The notes beneath the pieces are model-generated. The model was given only the letters and a program-made list of their open reading frames with translations, did no database searches and was not told the origin of the DNA. The translations under genes were made by a program, and so were the position numbers. A stretch of 64,000 bases of DNA from Nageia nagi (lineage: Eukaryota; Pinophyta), in contig JBITNC010000001.1 in assembly GCA_050084985.1 (NCBI GenBank), forward strand, positions 38,688,001 through 38,752,000, in the 5' to 3' direction. Below, piece after piece: positions 36,501-49,890 of the stretch (its first letter is position 1; every line of letters starts with the position of its first letter).

Positions 36501-38938
36501 AAATGGTGAAGTTGTTGTTCTAGAATAATTTGAATTTAATCACATTTAAGAAAGATTTGCGAATTATATAGTTCATGTGATCAAGGAAGGGAGGACCTAA
36601 AAACCTTTAAATATACATAGAAATATTTTAATAAGTTAGATAAATTAAATATGCATCATGTTCACTAGTGAAAAGAGGGTTTTACTGATCCTCAAATCTT
36701 GCCACTCTTCTTGGTACTCAACCCAATCTCCTTTGAACCTTAGAAAAAGATTAGAAGATGAAGATGGAAACTCTACATCAAGAGGATGAAAAAATAGTAA
36801 ATAAATCCAAATAAAGCTAAAAACTACCTATGATGTACTTAATTATGTAGAAGTTGTAAGAAAACCCTCTTGTGTATTAAGGGTGATCCAATTCCATTAT
36901 ATTGTAAATTCATTATGAATCTATTTTTAGATGGAATGCAAAATTTGGTGATACCTTATTTAGTAACCATATGTAGTTAATTACTACCTAAGATGTGTGT
37001 GACAAATTCTATTCTTTAATGTGTTCTTTTGAAGTCTCATATATGTTAAAACTTGATCTATAGTCCCATATGAAACCAAGGGATAATACAAGAACATTAA
37101 GAATAAATAAGGGAAATAAATCACTTTGATACTTTTAAATTCAATCTTGCTTAAAAAAATATTAAAGGATGGGATAAGCCTAGTGTCCTTTCTATTAAAA
37201 TCTTCTATTTTATATAAGGATTATTTTCCTAAGATACTCCTACAATAGAATTTAAATAAAGAGAAAAAAGACTCTTAGTACAAGGGAAACTCTTAACTTT
37301 AGAGTAAACCTTAAGGACTAATTATTTCCTTGACCCTTGTAAAGGAATACATATATGAGCTTAGAATATTAATTACAAATAGTAATAAATCCATTTATGA
37401 ATAATTCAAACTCATTAAGGTAATCCTAATAAACCCTAACTTAATGAAGTAAATGTGTTTATTTTACACCCTAGCAATAAGTTGAAAATAATTGATATAG
37501 TCCTAGAGATTCTAGAGTATTAAAAAGGATTAAAATAAGATCAAATGGAATTATTATTATAATAATAAGATGAGTTTACTTTGGGGTTATTTTCCAATAA
37601 TAAAGAGAAAAGACTTAGGATTTAGTTTGAATCAATAAAACTAATAGTTGATCAAAATAAGGAAATGGGTTTGATGGTAAACCCTAATATATCTCTAAAT
37701 AAAGGATGAATCTATCAATGAAGGATGAAGTTCAAATTAATGAGTGGTTTACGTTATACCCTAGTATGATAGCATCAACTCAAAATGGTGAATTTTTGAT
37801 GGATTTAAAAGTGTAAAAAAAATGATGTGGAATATTCATTAATTCAACCTTCCTTGCTAAACAAATTTCCAAAAGAATATACCTTGAGTGTGGACCACTT
37901 CGTGTCACACTTATTTTATAGAAATATTTGACTTTAGTGTCATCTCAAGGTACATTACTAAATACTAGTTTGAGATATTTTTAAAATTAGTATTAATTAT
38001 GCAATAATATGCATGTGGGATATTTATAGTACTTCTAGATATCTTGTGTGACCTCGTAAGTAAAGCTTATTTTGAGTCTTCCTGCATACACTTTACTTAT
38101 AATTTTAAACATGAAGTATGATTTGTCATAATACCACATGCATAGTATGAATATAGAGCTTAGAATTATTAATATATGATTTGGGATTAGTTATTATAAG
38201 ATTGTTAGATCATGGGTGGTTTTATTTTATAACCTTGCTTGAAAATTAATTAGACTATACAAACCACTTTAGGGTATTATTTTGATACCCATGGATCCCC
38301 AAGATATGGGAACAGGGATGCTAGATTCCATGGTGAGCCTATCTGATAGATATGGGAAGGTTAGTGTCTCATATCCTTGATAGGGTGTCAAATGAGGATA
38401 GCAATTGATAAAAATATGATTACTAGGTGAAGGTAATTTAGTAGTCATACTACTTGCAATCAAGCACATAGGAGTATGATGATTGTTCCATATGTAATAT
38501 CATTTCCCATTCATAAGGAAGTTTTCCTAGGACAAAATATTTGCTCCTATGAATTGGAGGGTTATCATCAAGTGAGGATGTTTAACCTAGTGGATATAAT
38601 TTCTCTCAGGTGATATGGGCCTTAAGTAGGAAACCACTACACCATGTCCAAAATGTTTTCTTCACAGTTTATGAAGTGGAAATGGTGGGGTCATATATGA
38701 GGTGTATCCGCAATGGGATGAGCATTGTAGAGTGAACAATAGAAGATATTTGATTAGGGTTGGTTAATATGAACTTTAGCCAATCTTGTCATGTGAGTTA
38801 TGACTATCTAGTAGCATTGATAAGCTCATGTGGATCACCTAAATCCATTCCTATATCATTTGAGTGTTTAAACTAATAAAAACAATTAGGTATGAAATTT
38901 TAGGATTTTGAATGTCAAAGATAGGTGGATGTGTTACA
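33551..38938. mobile_element. Insertion with TG...CA ends and 5-bp TSD, class uncertain
   Basis: The unit starts TGTAACAACCC and ends GTGTTACA, so its ends form the TGTAAC/GTTACA pair common at gypsy LTR termini. ACTAG flanks it exactly (33,546-33,550 and 38,939-38,943). The interrupted transposase resumes on the far side. By eye I could not find a direct terminal repeat. It could be a long solo LTR with inner insertions, or an element whose LTRs have diverged. It contains an antisense PPR fragment (34,990-35,835) and otherwise AT-rich non-coding DNA (33,556-34,980 and 35,840-38,930). Segments at about 34,300-34,420 and 38,300-38,700 are LTR-like in composition. Confidence 0.7.
34990..35835 (-). 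pseudogene. PPR protein pseudogene inside the insertion
   Basis: Three related segments spaced about 250-290 bp apart (near 35,730-35,820, 35,440-35,530 and 35,190-35,270 on the minus strand) decode as PPR repeat units. The best reads VKPNSTTFSSIVLACTIA, then GGMKIHQILVENGF. The next reads SWGLEKKMEIHQRVVEM and the third HVPSWDIKKEVWI. This spacing equals the usual three-repeat PLS block. The motifs are weaker than in the other two PPR loci and full of stops. It is antisense to the transposase. Confidence 0.55.
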
Positions 38939-38943
38939 ACTAG

Positions 38944-41075
38944 AAAAAGAATAGAAAATCCCATGAAATAGGGGAGGGGCCAAGATATAAAAGCAAAAGT
39001 AAGAAGGATGATGATAATACTAATGGTTGAAGAAGAAATCTATATCCCTTAATCTACGATATTGGGAGGTATGACATGTAATTTTATTTTTGTATTTATT
39101 ATTATGTTTCTCAATGTTGAATAATTTTAGTTTGATATTCTGATCTTTAAACATCATCTTTTAGTTCATCACAACTTAGATGTGATGCATGTGGAGAAAA
39201 ATATTTATGAAATCCTAGTTAGGACATTATTAGGTACTAATACAAAGTCAAAGTATGGAAAAAACTCTCACAAGGATTTAAAACTTATGCAAATCATGAG
39301 TACATTATGGCCAAAAATTATTAATAATAAAATATATCTTCCAACAACACCTCATAATCTATTGAAGTTTGAGAAACAAAGGTTCTATGAAATATTTTAC
39401 GATATGAAAGTACTTGATGGATATTTTTCAAATATTAGCAAAAAATTCTCTATGAAATATCTTAAGATCCTCGATCCAAAATCACATGATTATCATGTTA
39501 TCATGCAAAACCTTCTTTTAGTAGCATTACAACATGTTCTTAATAAGGAAATATGAAAAGCCATTTCTAAGTTGTGCATGTTCTAAAGAGAGATATGCAC
39601 TAAAGTGATGGATCCTAAAAAAATGGAGAAATTAGAGGAAGTGGTCATGGAAATGTTATGGTTACTTAAAAAGTACTCCCACCTTCATCTTCTCAAATCA
39701 TGGTGCACTTAATAGCTTACTTGGTAGAGGAGGTACATCAATGTGGACATATACCATATCGATGGATGTACCATTTTGAGAGGTTTGTGTGTGTTTATCA
39801 ATTTCATAAATTACCATTTTTCTAAATTTTTATAATGTCTCAACAAAATAAAATTATTTTTGTCTTCCTCATATTTATAAATATTTATAAGATCTATGTA
39901 AAGAACTAAGTTAGGCCCAAAGGTTGTATTGCAAAGTGATATATCGTTAAAGAGTTTGTTTCATTCTATGTAGACTATATGAGAGGTATAAAAGAAATTG
40001 ATAAAGAAGAAGAAAATATAGTCAATGTGAGATCAATATCTAAACTTAAAGTCTTTAATTTGGATGAAATTTCTCTCAAGCAAGCCCATAGATGGGTTCT
40101 CATGAACATGGATGTAGTTTAATCTTGGGTAGAGTAAGTACATATTTATTTGTTTGTATTATATATATGATTGAATATTATTAAGATATAACTATTCTTG
40201 ATAAACTTTATTCCAAATCAAGAAGCACAAGATGAGTATTAAGGAATCCAACCCTCATGTAGTGAAAGACTAAATAACATTACAAAAAAATTCATATTCA
40301 AACATTGATCCTTGGCTATGAGATCAGGTCATTTTGCTCTTTTGAATATAATCTTCAATATTTATATTGATTTTCATGTAAGTTTTTGTAATCATATTCA
40401 AACTATTATTCTTTGTTTGAGTTTTAGGGAGATGAAAAACAACATAATGATGATAACTCTAACACAATAAAATGGTTGGCATATGGTCCAATTCAAGTTA
40501 CGATCAAATTTTTAGATTATTTGATCAAAAATTATAGATTTAATACCAAAGATATAAATTAACAAATAACAACTCAAAATATGCATGTGTCTCAATACAA
40601 TTATCAGGTGCAAATCAAGTGCAAAAGATACAAACATAGTGTCTGAAATAATCACACATTATGGTATTATTAAGGAAATAATTATGTTGAATTATATATA
40701 GTTTCAATAATCCTTTTGATAAAATATGACTATATGAATTTTCTTGATAAGAAGAGTGGATATAAAAATTACAAAATGGGCTACACATTGGTCAACATGA
40801 GCATATTACAACCTGGGGATAGACAAGAAGATGATCCATATATTCTAGCATTGTAATCCAAAAACATTTTTTATGTACAACATTCAATTGATACTAGTTG
40901 GTATGTGGCTCTCACAGTACCTACAATAGGGATCAAAGACACTGAAGTACATAGGGCAGACATCTTTGGAGCAACATATTTTATTTAAGTTGATGACAAC
41001 ACAAATAATGATGAGGAGATTGAATATGAATATGAGGGTATATTTTTGAAATTATGCCCAAATGATCAATAATGA
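38944..41075 (+). pseudogene. CACTA transposase (TNP2 type), second part
   Basis: It continues the gene interrupted at 33,550. After a Lys/Arg-rich linker comes the region of 39,170-39,840 with HHNLDVMHVEKNIYEILV, LPTTPHNLLKFEKQRFYE and KSHDYHVIMQNLLLVALQHV (partly the open piece 39,182-39,556). This is the DUF4218-like half. Further parts lie at about 39,920-40,120 (KEFVSFYVDYMRG, LDEISLKQAHRWVLMNMDVV) and 40,440-41,070 (KWLAYGPIQVTIKF, MGYTLVNMS, DDPYILAL, IFYVQHSIDTSWYVAL). The last is the C-terminal DUF4216-type domain. Stops and at least one likely intron or gap (39,840-39,920, 40,130-40,430) interrupt it. Confidence 0.85.
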
Positions 41076-41093
41076 TCAACATTTTGTTTTTGG

Positions 41094-42301
41094 ATGGCTA
41101 TGCATTACAAGCATGTTTTAAACAAATTACCACTTTTAGACTAGTTTTTGACACTTAGAAAATTTCTTGGTTGAACAGTTGCTTTCCTTCTCCAATAAGT
41201 TTTTGGATCATATGGTGTATTTAAATCATTTCATATCACATGTCATTATTTAAACATAAGCACAATAATATTCAAATATGCTCTATAATTATGCTCAAAT
41301 GATTTAAATATGCTCTAAAATTCAATTATCCTCAAATATTTCAAATATATTATATATATTAATTGTAAAATGGTTTTGCTATAGGCTAGGCAATGAAGGA
41401 GCCTGCAACATGTTTCATTATTTTCATCTCATCATTATGTATACACAACATGGAATCCACTTGGGAACCATATATTTTTAATGTGTTTAGCTAAGTATTA
41501 CAAGCATATTTTTGCCAAATTACTTTATGAAATTTTTTGGGTTTAATAGTTGCTTTCCTTCTGCAAGCCAATTTTGGATCATATGGTGTACTTAAATTAT
41601 TTCATGTCACATGTCATAATTTATTTGATACAAGCTAGATAATGAAGTAGCTCACAACATGTTTCATTTTTGACATATCATCATTATGTATATGTAATAT
41701 GACATTCAATTGGGAATCATATTATTTTTTTTTAATGTTTGGCTAAGTATTAAATTCATGTTTTTTGCCAACTTAACAATTTTGCACTAGTTTTTAACAC
41801 TTACAAAATTTTAATTGGTTTGATAGTTTCTTTCCTCTTCCACATTGATTTTTGGATCATATGGTATATTTAAATCATTTCATATCATATGTCATGATTG
41901 TTATGATACATGGATGATAATGAAGGAGCCCAAAGCATGTTCTATTATTTTGATCTCATCATTATGTATATACAACATGACATCTAGTTGGGAATCATAT
42001 AGTTTTTATAGGTTTAACTAGGTATTAAAAGCATGTTTTTTCCAACTTACAAGTTTGGTGTAGTTTTTAATACTTAAGAAAATTTTTGGGTTAAACAAAT
42101 GCTTTCCTTCACCAAGTAAGTTTTTGGATCATAGAGTGTATATAAATTATTTCATATCACATTTCATAATTTATTTGTAAAAACATTTTGATATAGGCCA
42201 GATATTTAAGGAGTGCATATCATGTTCCATTATTTTTATCTCATCATTTTGTATATACAACATGAGATCCACTTACGAACAACATGATTTTTCTATGTTT
42301 A
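41094..42301 (+). repeat. Tandem repeat array (unit ~250-285 bp, one longer), left part
   Basis: Four units start at GCTAAGTATT-like words at about 41,097, 41,490, 41,742 and 42,017. Each has the same order: a TTTTTGCCAA word, GTTGCTTTCCTTCTCC, TTTTGGATCATATGGTGTAT, AATCATTTCATATCA, ATGAAGGAGC and CTCATCATTATGTATA. The first unit is longer. The fifth unit starts after the LTR element, at 54,809. The array lies just downstream of the transposase, as internal repeats of CACTA elements often do. Confidence 0.8.
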
Positions 42302-43019
42302 TGTTAGCACCTAAAAAATAATTTTAATTTAATTAAAATACCGTCTTTGGTATTTGAAATAATTTATTTAATTATTTAAATAAATGCTATTTTCCATTTG
42401 TACTCTCATCTACCTTTATATTTTGTGGTAATAGATCAGCTTGGCATCACAATAAGCCTAAAGGAGGAGCCTTAGCACTAGACATGTTGCATATAAATAT
42501 GGAGGGGTTGTGCATGATTAGAGATATGATATGAAATGATATAATCCTAAATCTTTAAAAGGTAGAAATTTACTTGTGTTAATATTTATTGAGTCTACTT
42601 ATCATCTTTGGATTTTGTTATACTCTAAGATTTGCATTCATGTTATCTTTCATCCATTCACAAGAGAGATTCGATGGATCAAAGGTGGGACAATGCAATC
42701 AATCAAAAGAGTGAGATGTTCAAGAATAATAACTAGGTGTTTTCATTGGGTCTTTGGCCTTACTGCTAGGTTGAAATCAGATTAGTGGATCTATGTTTCA
42801 GGGAAGCTCATTGTTCATATTCTTTTGATTGAATTTTACCTCCGTTCATCATCACAGGTAAAGTACAAGTTTGTATCTTCCATAAATCTAGTTTTGATAG
42901 GTCAAGATCAATTAGATCATTATCATATTTCATGTCATTTATTTATTATTATTCATAGTTAATTGGTAAATTTAATTATTTTATAAATAACCCTAATAAT
43001 TATTATTTTGATTATAATA
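42302..43019 (+). repeat. 5' LTR of the gag/mobile-domain element
   Basis: It begins TGTTAGCACC. A TATA-like word (TATAAATA) lies at about 42,492. It shares with the 3' copy long words such as TGGATCAAAGGTGGGA and GTAAAGTACAAGTTTGTATC. By eye the two LTRs differ at roughly 15-20 percent of positions. Confidence 0.85.
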
Positions 43020-43126
43020 ATTGGTGAACCCAACTTATTTTTGATACATCACATTATCCTTCACTAATTACATCAAAACCCTAGTGTTTTGGATAAGACT
43101 AATCTTGGATTTCAAGTGTTTCAGAA

Positions 43127-45320
43127 ATGGGCACACCCATTGCTACAAATCATGAAATCCTTAATGTCCTATTGTACAAATTAAAAAAGACTAGAGCATA
43201 CAAGAATTATGCCAATTCACCTAGAAGAAAATGCAAAAGAGTACAAATATTGCACCTACATGATGAATATGATAGTTCTCTAGAATATTATATCCATGTA
43301 GCTTAGAAAGAAGAAATAAGTAATCAAGAAGAAATTGATTGGCTTCCATCCAATGCATTATAGGTACTCACTAAAATTTTATCTATTCCACAAGGTCAAA
43401 AATGGTTAGATATGAAAGAATATCTTCCTTTCCTTATACAAACTTTGTAAGAGGTTGATACCAAAGTTAGACACCTCCTAGGTTCTACCCTAGATTCTAA
43501 TCTTGAATATACTAATAAATGTAGATGATCCAATAAATCAAATAGGATATGACCTTAAACCCTTATTGATAGGCTTATAATTACTTTGAACCTTCCCAAG
43601 TTCCTTTGTTATAGTTCCCCATCCCTAATGTTGTTTTTGAATCCCAAGTTCCAATAAAAACCCTTCATACTACATGCATAACACTAGTGATGATGTTGGA
43701 CCTAGCACCACTACTCTGTTACCTGAATAGAATCATGTCTAGTCTTTTCCCAATCCTAGGATTTCCATTCCATAGGTACCTCTCAATTGTGATAAAGAGT
43801 TTGAAGATAACATTGATGAAGAAGCCTTAGTTGATATCTTAGAAGATGAAGAATCCCAAGGGCCACCCATCCTTGAATCATGGATAAATGAACCAAATCT
43901 AGTAATTATATTTGGCATGAAGTAAAGACTAGGTTGGTTAGATGCATAATTAGATATAATAAAGAGAGAATTGAAGTTTCTGAACTAGAATGTCAAATGG
44001 AGTTGGTCTACAATTTGGTAAGAACTTTAGAGTAAGAAAAATTCCATTATTTTGGTCTATTTATAGGTTTAGAAAAGGAAAAGTACATGGATACTCGAAG
44101 ACCATTACCACATGCACCTTTTGATAATACATTGTAAGAACTACTATAGTTAAAGTAACAAAATAATTCCATTATGGATTGCATCAATATGTTTACACTT
44201 ATTATTCCAAGAGGTAGTGAGAACCCCTTTTTCCATCACATCTTTTAGAAAAGGTATGATAAACAAGTAATATTTACTATGTTTGATGGTCATTCTGATT
44301 CTAGAATACATTTGTAAAGGTATCACTTAGAGGTTATTTCATTTGAAAATGATGATGACTTGTTGGCCAAATTATTTCCTCTTAGTTTAAAATCTAAATC
44401 ATTCTTATGGTTTACTAATCTTCCTAATGAAAGTATTACATGTTTTGATGATGTTGTTAAAGCTTTCTTAGATCAATATAATTTGTTCAAAACATAAGAA
44501 CCATATCCTTTAGACATGTATAACCTAAAATAGAAATAAGGTCAACTTGTTAGTAACTTCATTATTGAGTGGTACAAAGTAGCCAACCAAGTCCAAATCC
44601 CTACCAAAGAAAATAAGCATATTCTTTTCTGCACCTTAGTGTCATCTTGTAGGAATGACTTCTCATATTTATAATATTATCCATATGATAAAATAATATA
44701 TGAAATGATTAGTAAAGAGGCCCATCATAAAGACTTTTATGAATGCTTAGCCCACATGAAGCCAACTTCAGTCCAAACCTATGCTTCTCCTGATAAACCT
44801 ATGACCCATCACCATGAGCCTAAAGTTAAAATGATAGGTCATCTCAGCCATGATGATATAAAATTTTAGCAACTTAGAAACTCACATAAGTATTATATCA
44901 AGTTCCATGAGGATATTAGTGAGGTATTGGATGCATTAGTAGCCATGAACATGGTCTGTTATCCATAAATGAAGGAGCCCCCCTAAATTAAACCTCAAGG
45001 ATATCAAGCATAACCCTTTTGTAATTTCCATAGGAGAGCTAGTCATGCCAAAAAGAGTGTTTTCATCTCAAAAATATAATCCAATACTTACATTAAAAGT
45101 GTAAATACAAATTTGATCATGAAGTTTCAAATGAGGTTTTGTAGCAACATAAGTTTAAGCTAGTGCACAATAGTTCAGTACATCCTCACAACCAAATGTT
45201 GATGATATTCAATAATCCATTTCTACAATTCAAGAAAGTGATACTTGATGATGATGGCAAGAAGTTGCAAACCAACACTATGAGTATGGTCCTGGATGTA
45301 GATGGTGTTTGGGATATTCC
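43127..45320 (+). pseudogene. Gypsy gag pseudogene
   Basis: The frame starts with the ATG at 43,127 (MGTPIATNHEIL) and carries an N-terminal region to about 43,530. The capsid domain at about 44,230-44,660 shows MFDGHSDSRIHL, DLLAKLFPLSLKSKSFLWF, LPNESITCFDDVVKAFLDQY and IEWYKVANQVQIP. A Cys/His relic lies at about 45,015-45,050 (FCNFHRRASHAKK), followed by KKVILDDDGKKL at about 45,240. Gag packages the RNA into particles. There are about a dozen stops and some shifts. No protease or RT follows, so the element could only move with help. Confidence 0.75.
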
Positions 45321-46190
45321 ATAAATTATTTCACCATATTTTATTTTCATATATTTATTTTTCATGGTTTGGTCCAAATTTGTAATGTGTCATGTTGAAT
45401 TGAGTGTTGGAACCCAACATCATCACTCTATTCGTAGTCCTATTTCATAAAAAAATTGATATGATATTTTCAATGTATGTATTTTACTACAAAAATATGT
45501 AATTTTTATATCTTTGTTAAATTGATATGATATTTATTTTTCATAAAAATTCAATTTTTATATCTTTGTTAAATAAATGATTCAATTTTTTTTGGAAATT
45601 GGTCTGTTCTAATTATTTTTCTTAAATAAATTTTGTTTTACTTGCTTAAAAATTACAATGTACTTGTCAAAAAATCCAAACATAGTTCTAATAAATTAAA
45701 AAATAAATAAATATGTCATAACCAAACATATATATATAATAAAAATATCATTTTCCATAGATAATAAAACATATGTCCAAAAAAATTTCATAAACAAATG
45801 TCACTGATACATCAACCTAGTTCAATCTATGAGAACTCTTACCTACAGATGGATCTTGGGTCTTACTCTTAGATCTAGACCTCAAATGACTAGTAGATAT
45901 CACTGCTAGTGTTTGTTAGAACTAAAGGAGCTGATTATCTTTCAATTTGATCATGTCTTGAGCCTCTTTAGCTCCTAATGTTGCATCACATGAGGTAGCA
46001 TCTATAATATCTTCATTTTTCCTTATAAGATACCTATCTGGTCATCTTGAGCCATTAACTACAACTATAGACTTACCATCTATGCTTGTAGCACCACTAC
46101 CTAAGTCTCTAGCCATGTACCATAAAAAGTTTATTATCATTTTTCTCTCTTAAAAAAATGAGTACATAAATCAAATCCCTAGAGTTTAGG
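45321..46190. other. Spacer between gag and the antisense ORF
   Basis: AT-rich with A- and T-runs (45,480-45,790). The place where pol would be expected in a gypsy element holds no RT, RNase H or integrase motif in any frame. Confidence 0.5.
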
Positions 46191-46196
46191 TATAGC

Positions 46197-47520
46197 TTAG
46201 GTATCCATAAAGGGAGTCACAACTCTCGATGAGGATGGTTCATATGGGTTTGCTGGCCAAGTAGTTGGTGGAGCATTACCCACATTCATGGGCTCCTCTC
46301 CTACCATATCTATCTCCTTATCATCCCTCTTCTCCTCCTTTGCCACTTCCTCTACCTCTTCCTTATTAGCCTCCTCATCCTCGAGAACTAATGGTATGGG
46401 TTTCACTATGTCCCACCATCATCGGTACTCCAAGGTATGCTAATGAAAGGTGTGGGAACCCTAGGGGCATGATCCTCTAATGGGACCACTCTTTACTCCA
46501 CACTAGTATAGCCATAATCCCTAATGGAATCATTAAATAATGATAGTATCTAGCCACAATTAGCCACACCCTTAACATAGGTACATCCTACATCATGCTA
46601 AATGACCTTAGCACTTGATTTGAATGGTAATACTTGGTAGCTCCTTATTCGACTCCTCCCACATTGCCAAGTAAAAATAGGGGTCCCAAACTCTTTCATC
46701 CTTATCCAAAAGATCTATTAGTCTTTATCATCACTTGAATCCCCACATCACACATACTTGTTGCACTATTTTCCATTTAAATCAATGGGGCATGTCCGCT
46801 CATGTCATTGTAGGAAGATAGGTGCGAGCCACATTGATATGCTTGTACACCCAAGTCTTTAGAATTAATGAGTGGGTGATAATATTACCTCCTTTCTTTG
46901 GATACATAAAAATTTGAAGATCCATGTATAACATAGCTAATATGTAAGGTTCTCATGCATACATCTCTCATGAAGGCATATCCCTTGTACTATGAGAATG
47001 AACCCAGTATGGAAGTACTCATGATTCTTTTCACTACATAGGACTATTTTGATAAGAACAACTACATACAACTTGAAATATCTAGTGAAGTAAATGTCCT
47101 CTAGGGGCATATAAACTATGTCATGAAGGGGAGCACCCTTCTTCTATTGCTGGTAGTACCTCACCCCTATCAACTAGTAGCATTGGTCCTCCATCTTATC
47201 CATAGTTAGAGTATCCTATTGTATCATTATACCCTTAATGGGTACCCATAGAATGCAATGGATGTTAGTAAGGGTGATCATCAACTCACCCATCGATAGG
47301 TGGAATGTATTGGTGTTTTCACACAAACACTCCATAAGTGCAGTCAAAAACTACTTATCACATGGGATACACATGATCTCGTTTACATGACTAAGCCTAG
47401 ATATCTCTAGTCACCCTTTCTCATACAAATTCAAAACAAAGTCTATGACCATATCCATAGACTTACTCCATGGCTTGCATCTCATCAAGTAGGCTCGATC
47501 CTACATCTAGGTCAATAAAT
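46197..47520 (-). pseudogene. Antisense plant mobile domain (PMD) ORF, decayed
   Basis: Read on the minus strand from about 47,520. MDMVIDFVLNLYEKG is followed by the PMD core at about 47,350-47,220 (LTALMECLCENTNTFHLSMG, then ELMITLTNIHCILWVPIKG). This matches the known pattern of an ERW/TFHLPxGEMTITLxD helix-strand unit followed by LGLPIxG. A later conserved part at about 47,060-46,800 reads YFKLYVVVLIKIV and YHPLINSKDLGVQAYQ. The open tail 46,406-46,197 is acidic (EEANKEEVEEVAKEEKRDDK) and ends at a stop. PMD proteins act in plant gene and transposon silencing, and the domain is also carried by transposons. Internal stops make it a pseudogene. Confidence 0.7.
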
Positions 47521-47859
47521 TTTTTTTACCTCTTATATTCCTAAAAATTATTGCTCTTTTTCACTTCATGGTTGTGGCACAAAACTAAAATGCCTTTCCT
47601 TTTTTGAATATTGCTTTCTTATCCTAATGAAAAAACCATGTTTCTAGTGCTGCCACTAGGTTATAATGGTAATTTACAATGCATTTTCTTTTCCATACTA
47701 TATGTGTAGACTTAAATGTGGAAAAATGTCTCTACTTTTAATTTATGTATCATAATTAATAAAATACAAATTGAACTCTTAGTTTCCATAGCTTATCATG
47801 TTTCAAAAATTATAAATATGTTTCAAAAATGCTATTTTTAGTGTCTCATGTCATAAATG

Positions 47860-48245
47860 CATGTCATTATTATGCTTATCAATATATGTTGCTTAGATAT
47901 TTTAGATAATGTTATGTCAATAAAATTGCTTATGAAATGCTTGGTTGTATATCTTATTAGGAATTGCTTATCAAATGAACATTTTAATGAATTTTCCATA
48001 ATTGCTTATCAGTACATATTGTGAGAGAAATTGCATGATTGATTATCATAAATACTACTTGTCAATATATGTTGCTTATCACACTTATCATGCTTTGCTT
48101 AAAATTTCTTATGAAAATATTGCTTTGTTCAAATACATGCTTTTCAAAATATTATTTATCATTCTTTGATTAAATTAACTCTTATCATACAAAATGCTTA
48201 TCACATGATCAAAATATTGTTCATATCATACTTTTGCTTATCATT
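47860..48245 (+). repeat. Degenerate TTGCTTATCA-type repeats
   Basis: TTGCTTATCA or close variants recur at irregular spacing of 20-60 bp (for example near 47,966, 48,002, 48,060-48,095, 48,200 and 48,236). It lies between the antisense ORF and the 3' LTR. A function is not evident. Confidence 0.55.
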
Positions 48246-48248
48246 GGT

Positions 48249-48540
48249 CTCCTTTGTAAGGAAGGGGCACTCTTATCAACAAAATCCATGGAAACATGGT
48301 GGCTTGGGGCACCAAGCTAGTAACTCATATTATTAGCCTCCTTTGTAAGGAAGAGGTACTCTTATTATTAAATCTATAGGAACATGATGGATTGTAAAAC
48401 CAAGTTGATCATTCTTATCCTTTTATGCCTTTATAAGGAAGGTTCAATCTTATCATTCGGTATATTTGTAAACAAGGTTCATTCATATAGAAATCCATGG
48501 AAACATGGTGGCTTGGGAAACCAAGTTGATCAATCTAAAA
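48249..48540 (+). repeat. Tandem repeat, ~91 bp unit, about three copies
   Basis: TCCTTTGTAAGGAAG starts units at about 48,250 and 48,341, and a diverged third starts near 48,428 and is longer. Each has CTCTTATCA, then ATCCATGGAAACATGGTGGC, then ACCAAG. Such tandem repeats before the 3' LTR are known from large gypsy elements. Confidence 0.7.
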
Positions 48541-48910
48541 TTGTTTATCATATTTTTTTACATCTTGGTGGGTAAGTCACCAAGGAAAGGTTTGCTTTTC
48601 TTACCATACTTTCCATATCATAGTGATTAATGTTCATATTTGAGATATATTACACAAAACCATTTCTTGTTTAAGCTCTTTTGAGGTACCTTTTTTTTCT
48701 TTACCTTGGATTTATCCTATGATGAGAGGTCCATCATGTCACAACCATGTCAAAGAGGGGGCATAATATAAGCAAAAATTGAGGTATCCAAAGTTGTTGC
48801 CATGTCACAACTATTCAGGGAGTATCTTTTTACTTTTCTTATGATACTTTGAATTCATGCTTTGATTTTTTTTTCTCAAAAGCATCAAAACATATTCAAA
48901 GTGGGGCATC

Positions 48911-49308
48911 TATTAACACCTTAAAAGGAAGTTTAATTTAATTAAAGTGTCGTTTTAGGTATTTAAAATAATTTTTTTAATTATTTAAATAAATACTCTT
49001 TTCCATATGCACTCTCATCTACCTTTATGTTTTGTGATAATAGGTCAACTCAGAATCATAATAAGCCTAAGGAGGAGCCTTAACACTAGACCTTTTGTGT
49101 ATAAAGATGGAGGGGTTATGCATGATAAAAGATATGACATGACATGACATAATATCAAATCCTTGATATGTGGTAATATATTTGTATCAATCTTGATCGA
49201 TGTTTCTTAATGTCACCTATCATCTCTAGATTTTATTATACTCTAAGCTTTGCATTCCTATGACATTCACGAATGAGATTCAATGGATCAAAGGTGGGAT
49301 GATGATAT
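48911..49308 (+). repeat. 3' LTR of the gag/mobile-domain element, left piece
   Basis: It aligns with 42,302-42,710 of the 5' LTR. It begins TATTAACACC where the 5' copy has TGTTAGCACC, two G-to-A changes. It is cut at 49,308 by the copia insertion, whose TSD copy GATAT forms its last five bases. Confidence 0.85.
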
Positions 49309-49890
49309 TGTTAGGATTTAAAGAGTTCATATAACCAAGAGCATTCACAATTTAGATTGTCTTTGGCAAAGAAGAAACAACATTAAGCATACTACTGAAA
49401 ATAAACATCCATAAACATCAATCACACAAGAGAAACACAAGAGATAACGTGGTTCACCCAGTGTAGGCTACATCCACGAAGAAGCTTTCAACCCTTTTGC
49501 ATTCAAATCCTCCAAGCAATACATCAGCAGCATAACCTTGCTACAACCTTCACTTTGGAGTTACAACAAAGCTCCACTACAATCTCTCTCTCAACAATTA
49601 CAATCAACCTCACAAATGCTGTCAAATTACAGTCATACACACATATTCCAACTACATACATGCCTCAACTCAAGCCTCTTATTTATAGGTACAAACTAAC
49701 CCAACTTAAACCCAAGTTGGATCAGGAAGGTTGTTAGGTAACCCCCAACCCTTCTACAACTGCTGAACAGGTGTCATGGCTCCTTGGCAACTGAAAATTG
49801 GTTTGAAATAAGAAAGAAACTGCCCTGCAGACCGGTTGGCTTTATAAACAAAACTATCCTTCAGATTTACTGGTCTCCATTTTTCTAACA
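49309..49890 (-). repeat. Copia 3' LTR
   Basis: Nearly identical to 53,898-54,479. The same TATA-like word lies at about 49,680. It is bounded by the TSD on the left and the polypurine tract on the right. Confidence 0.95.
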
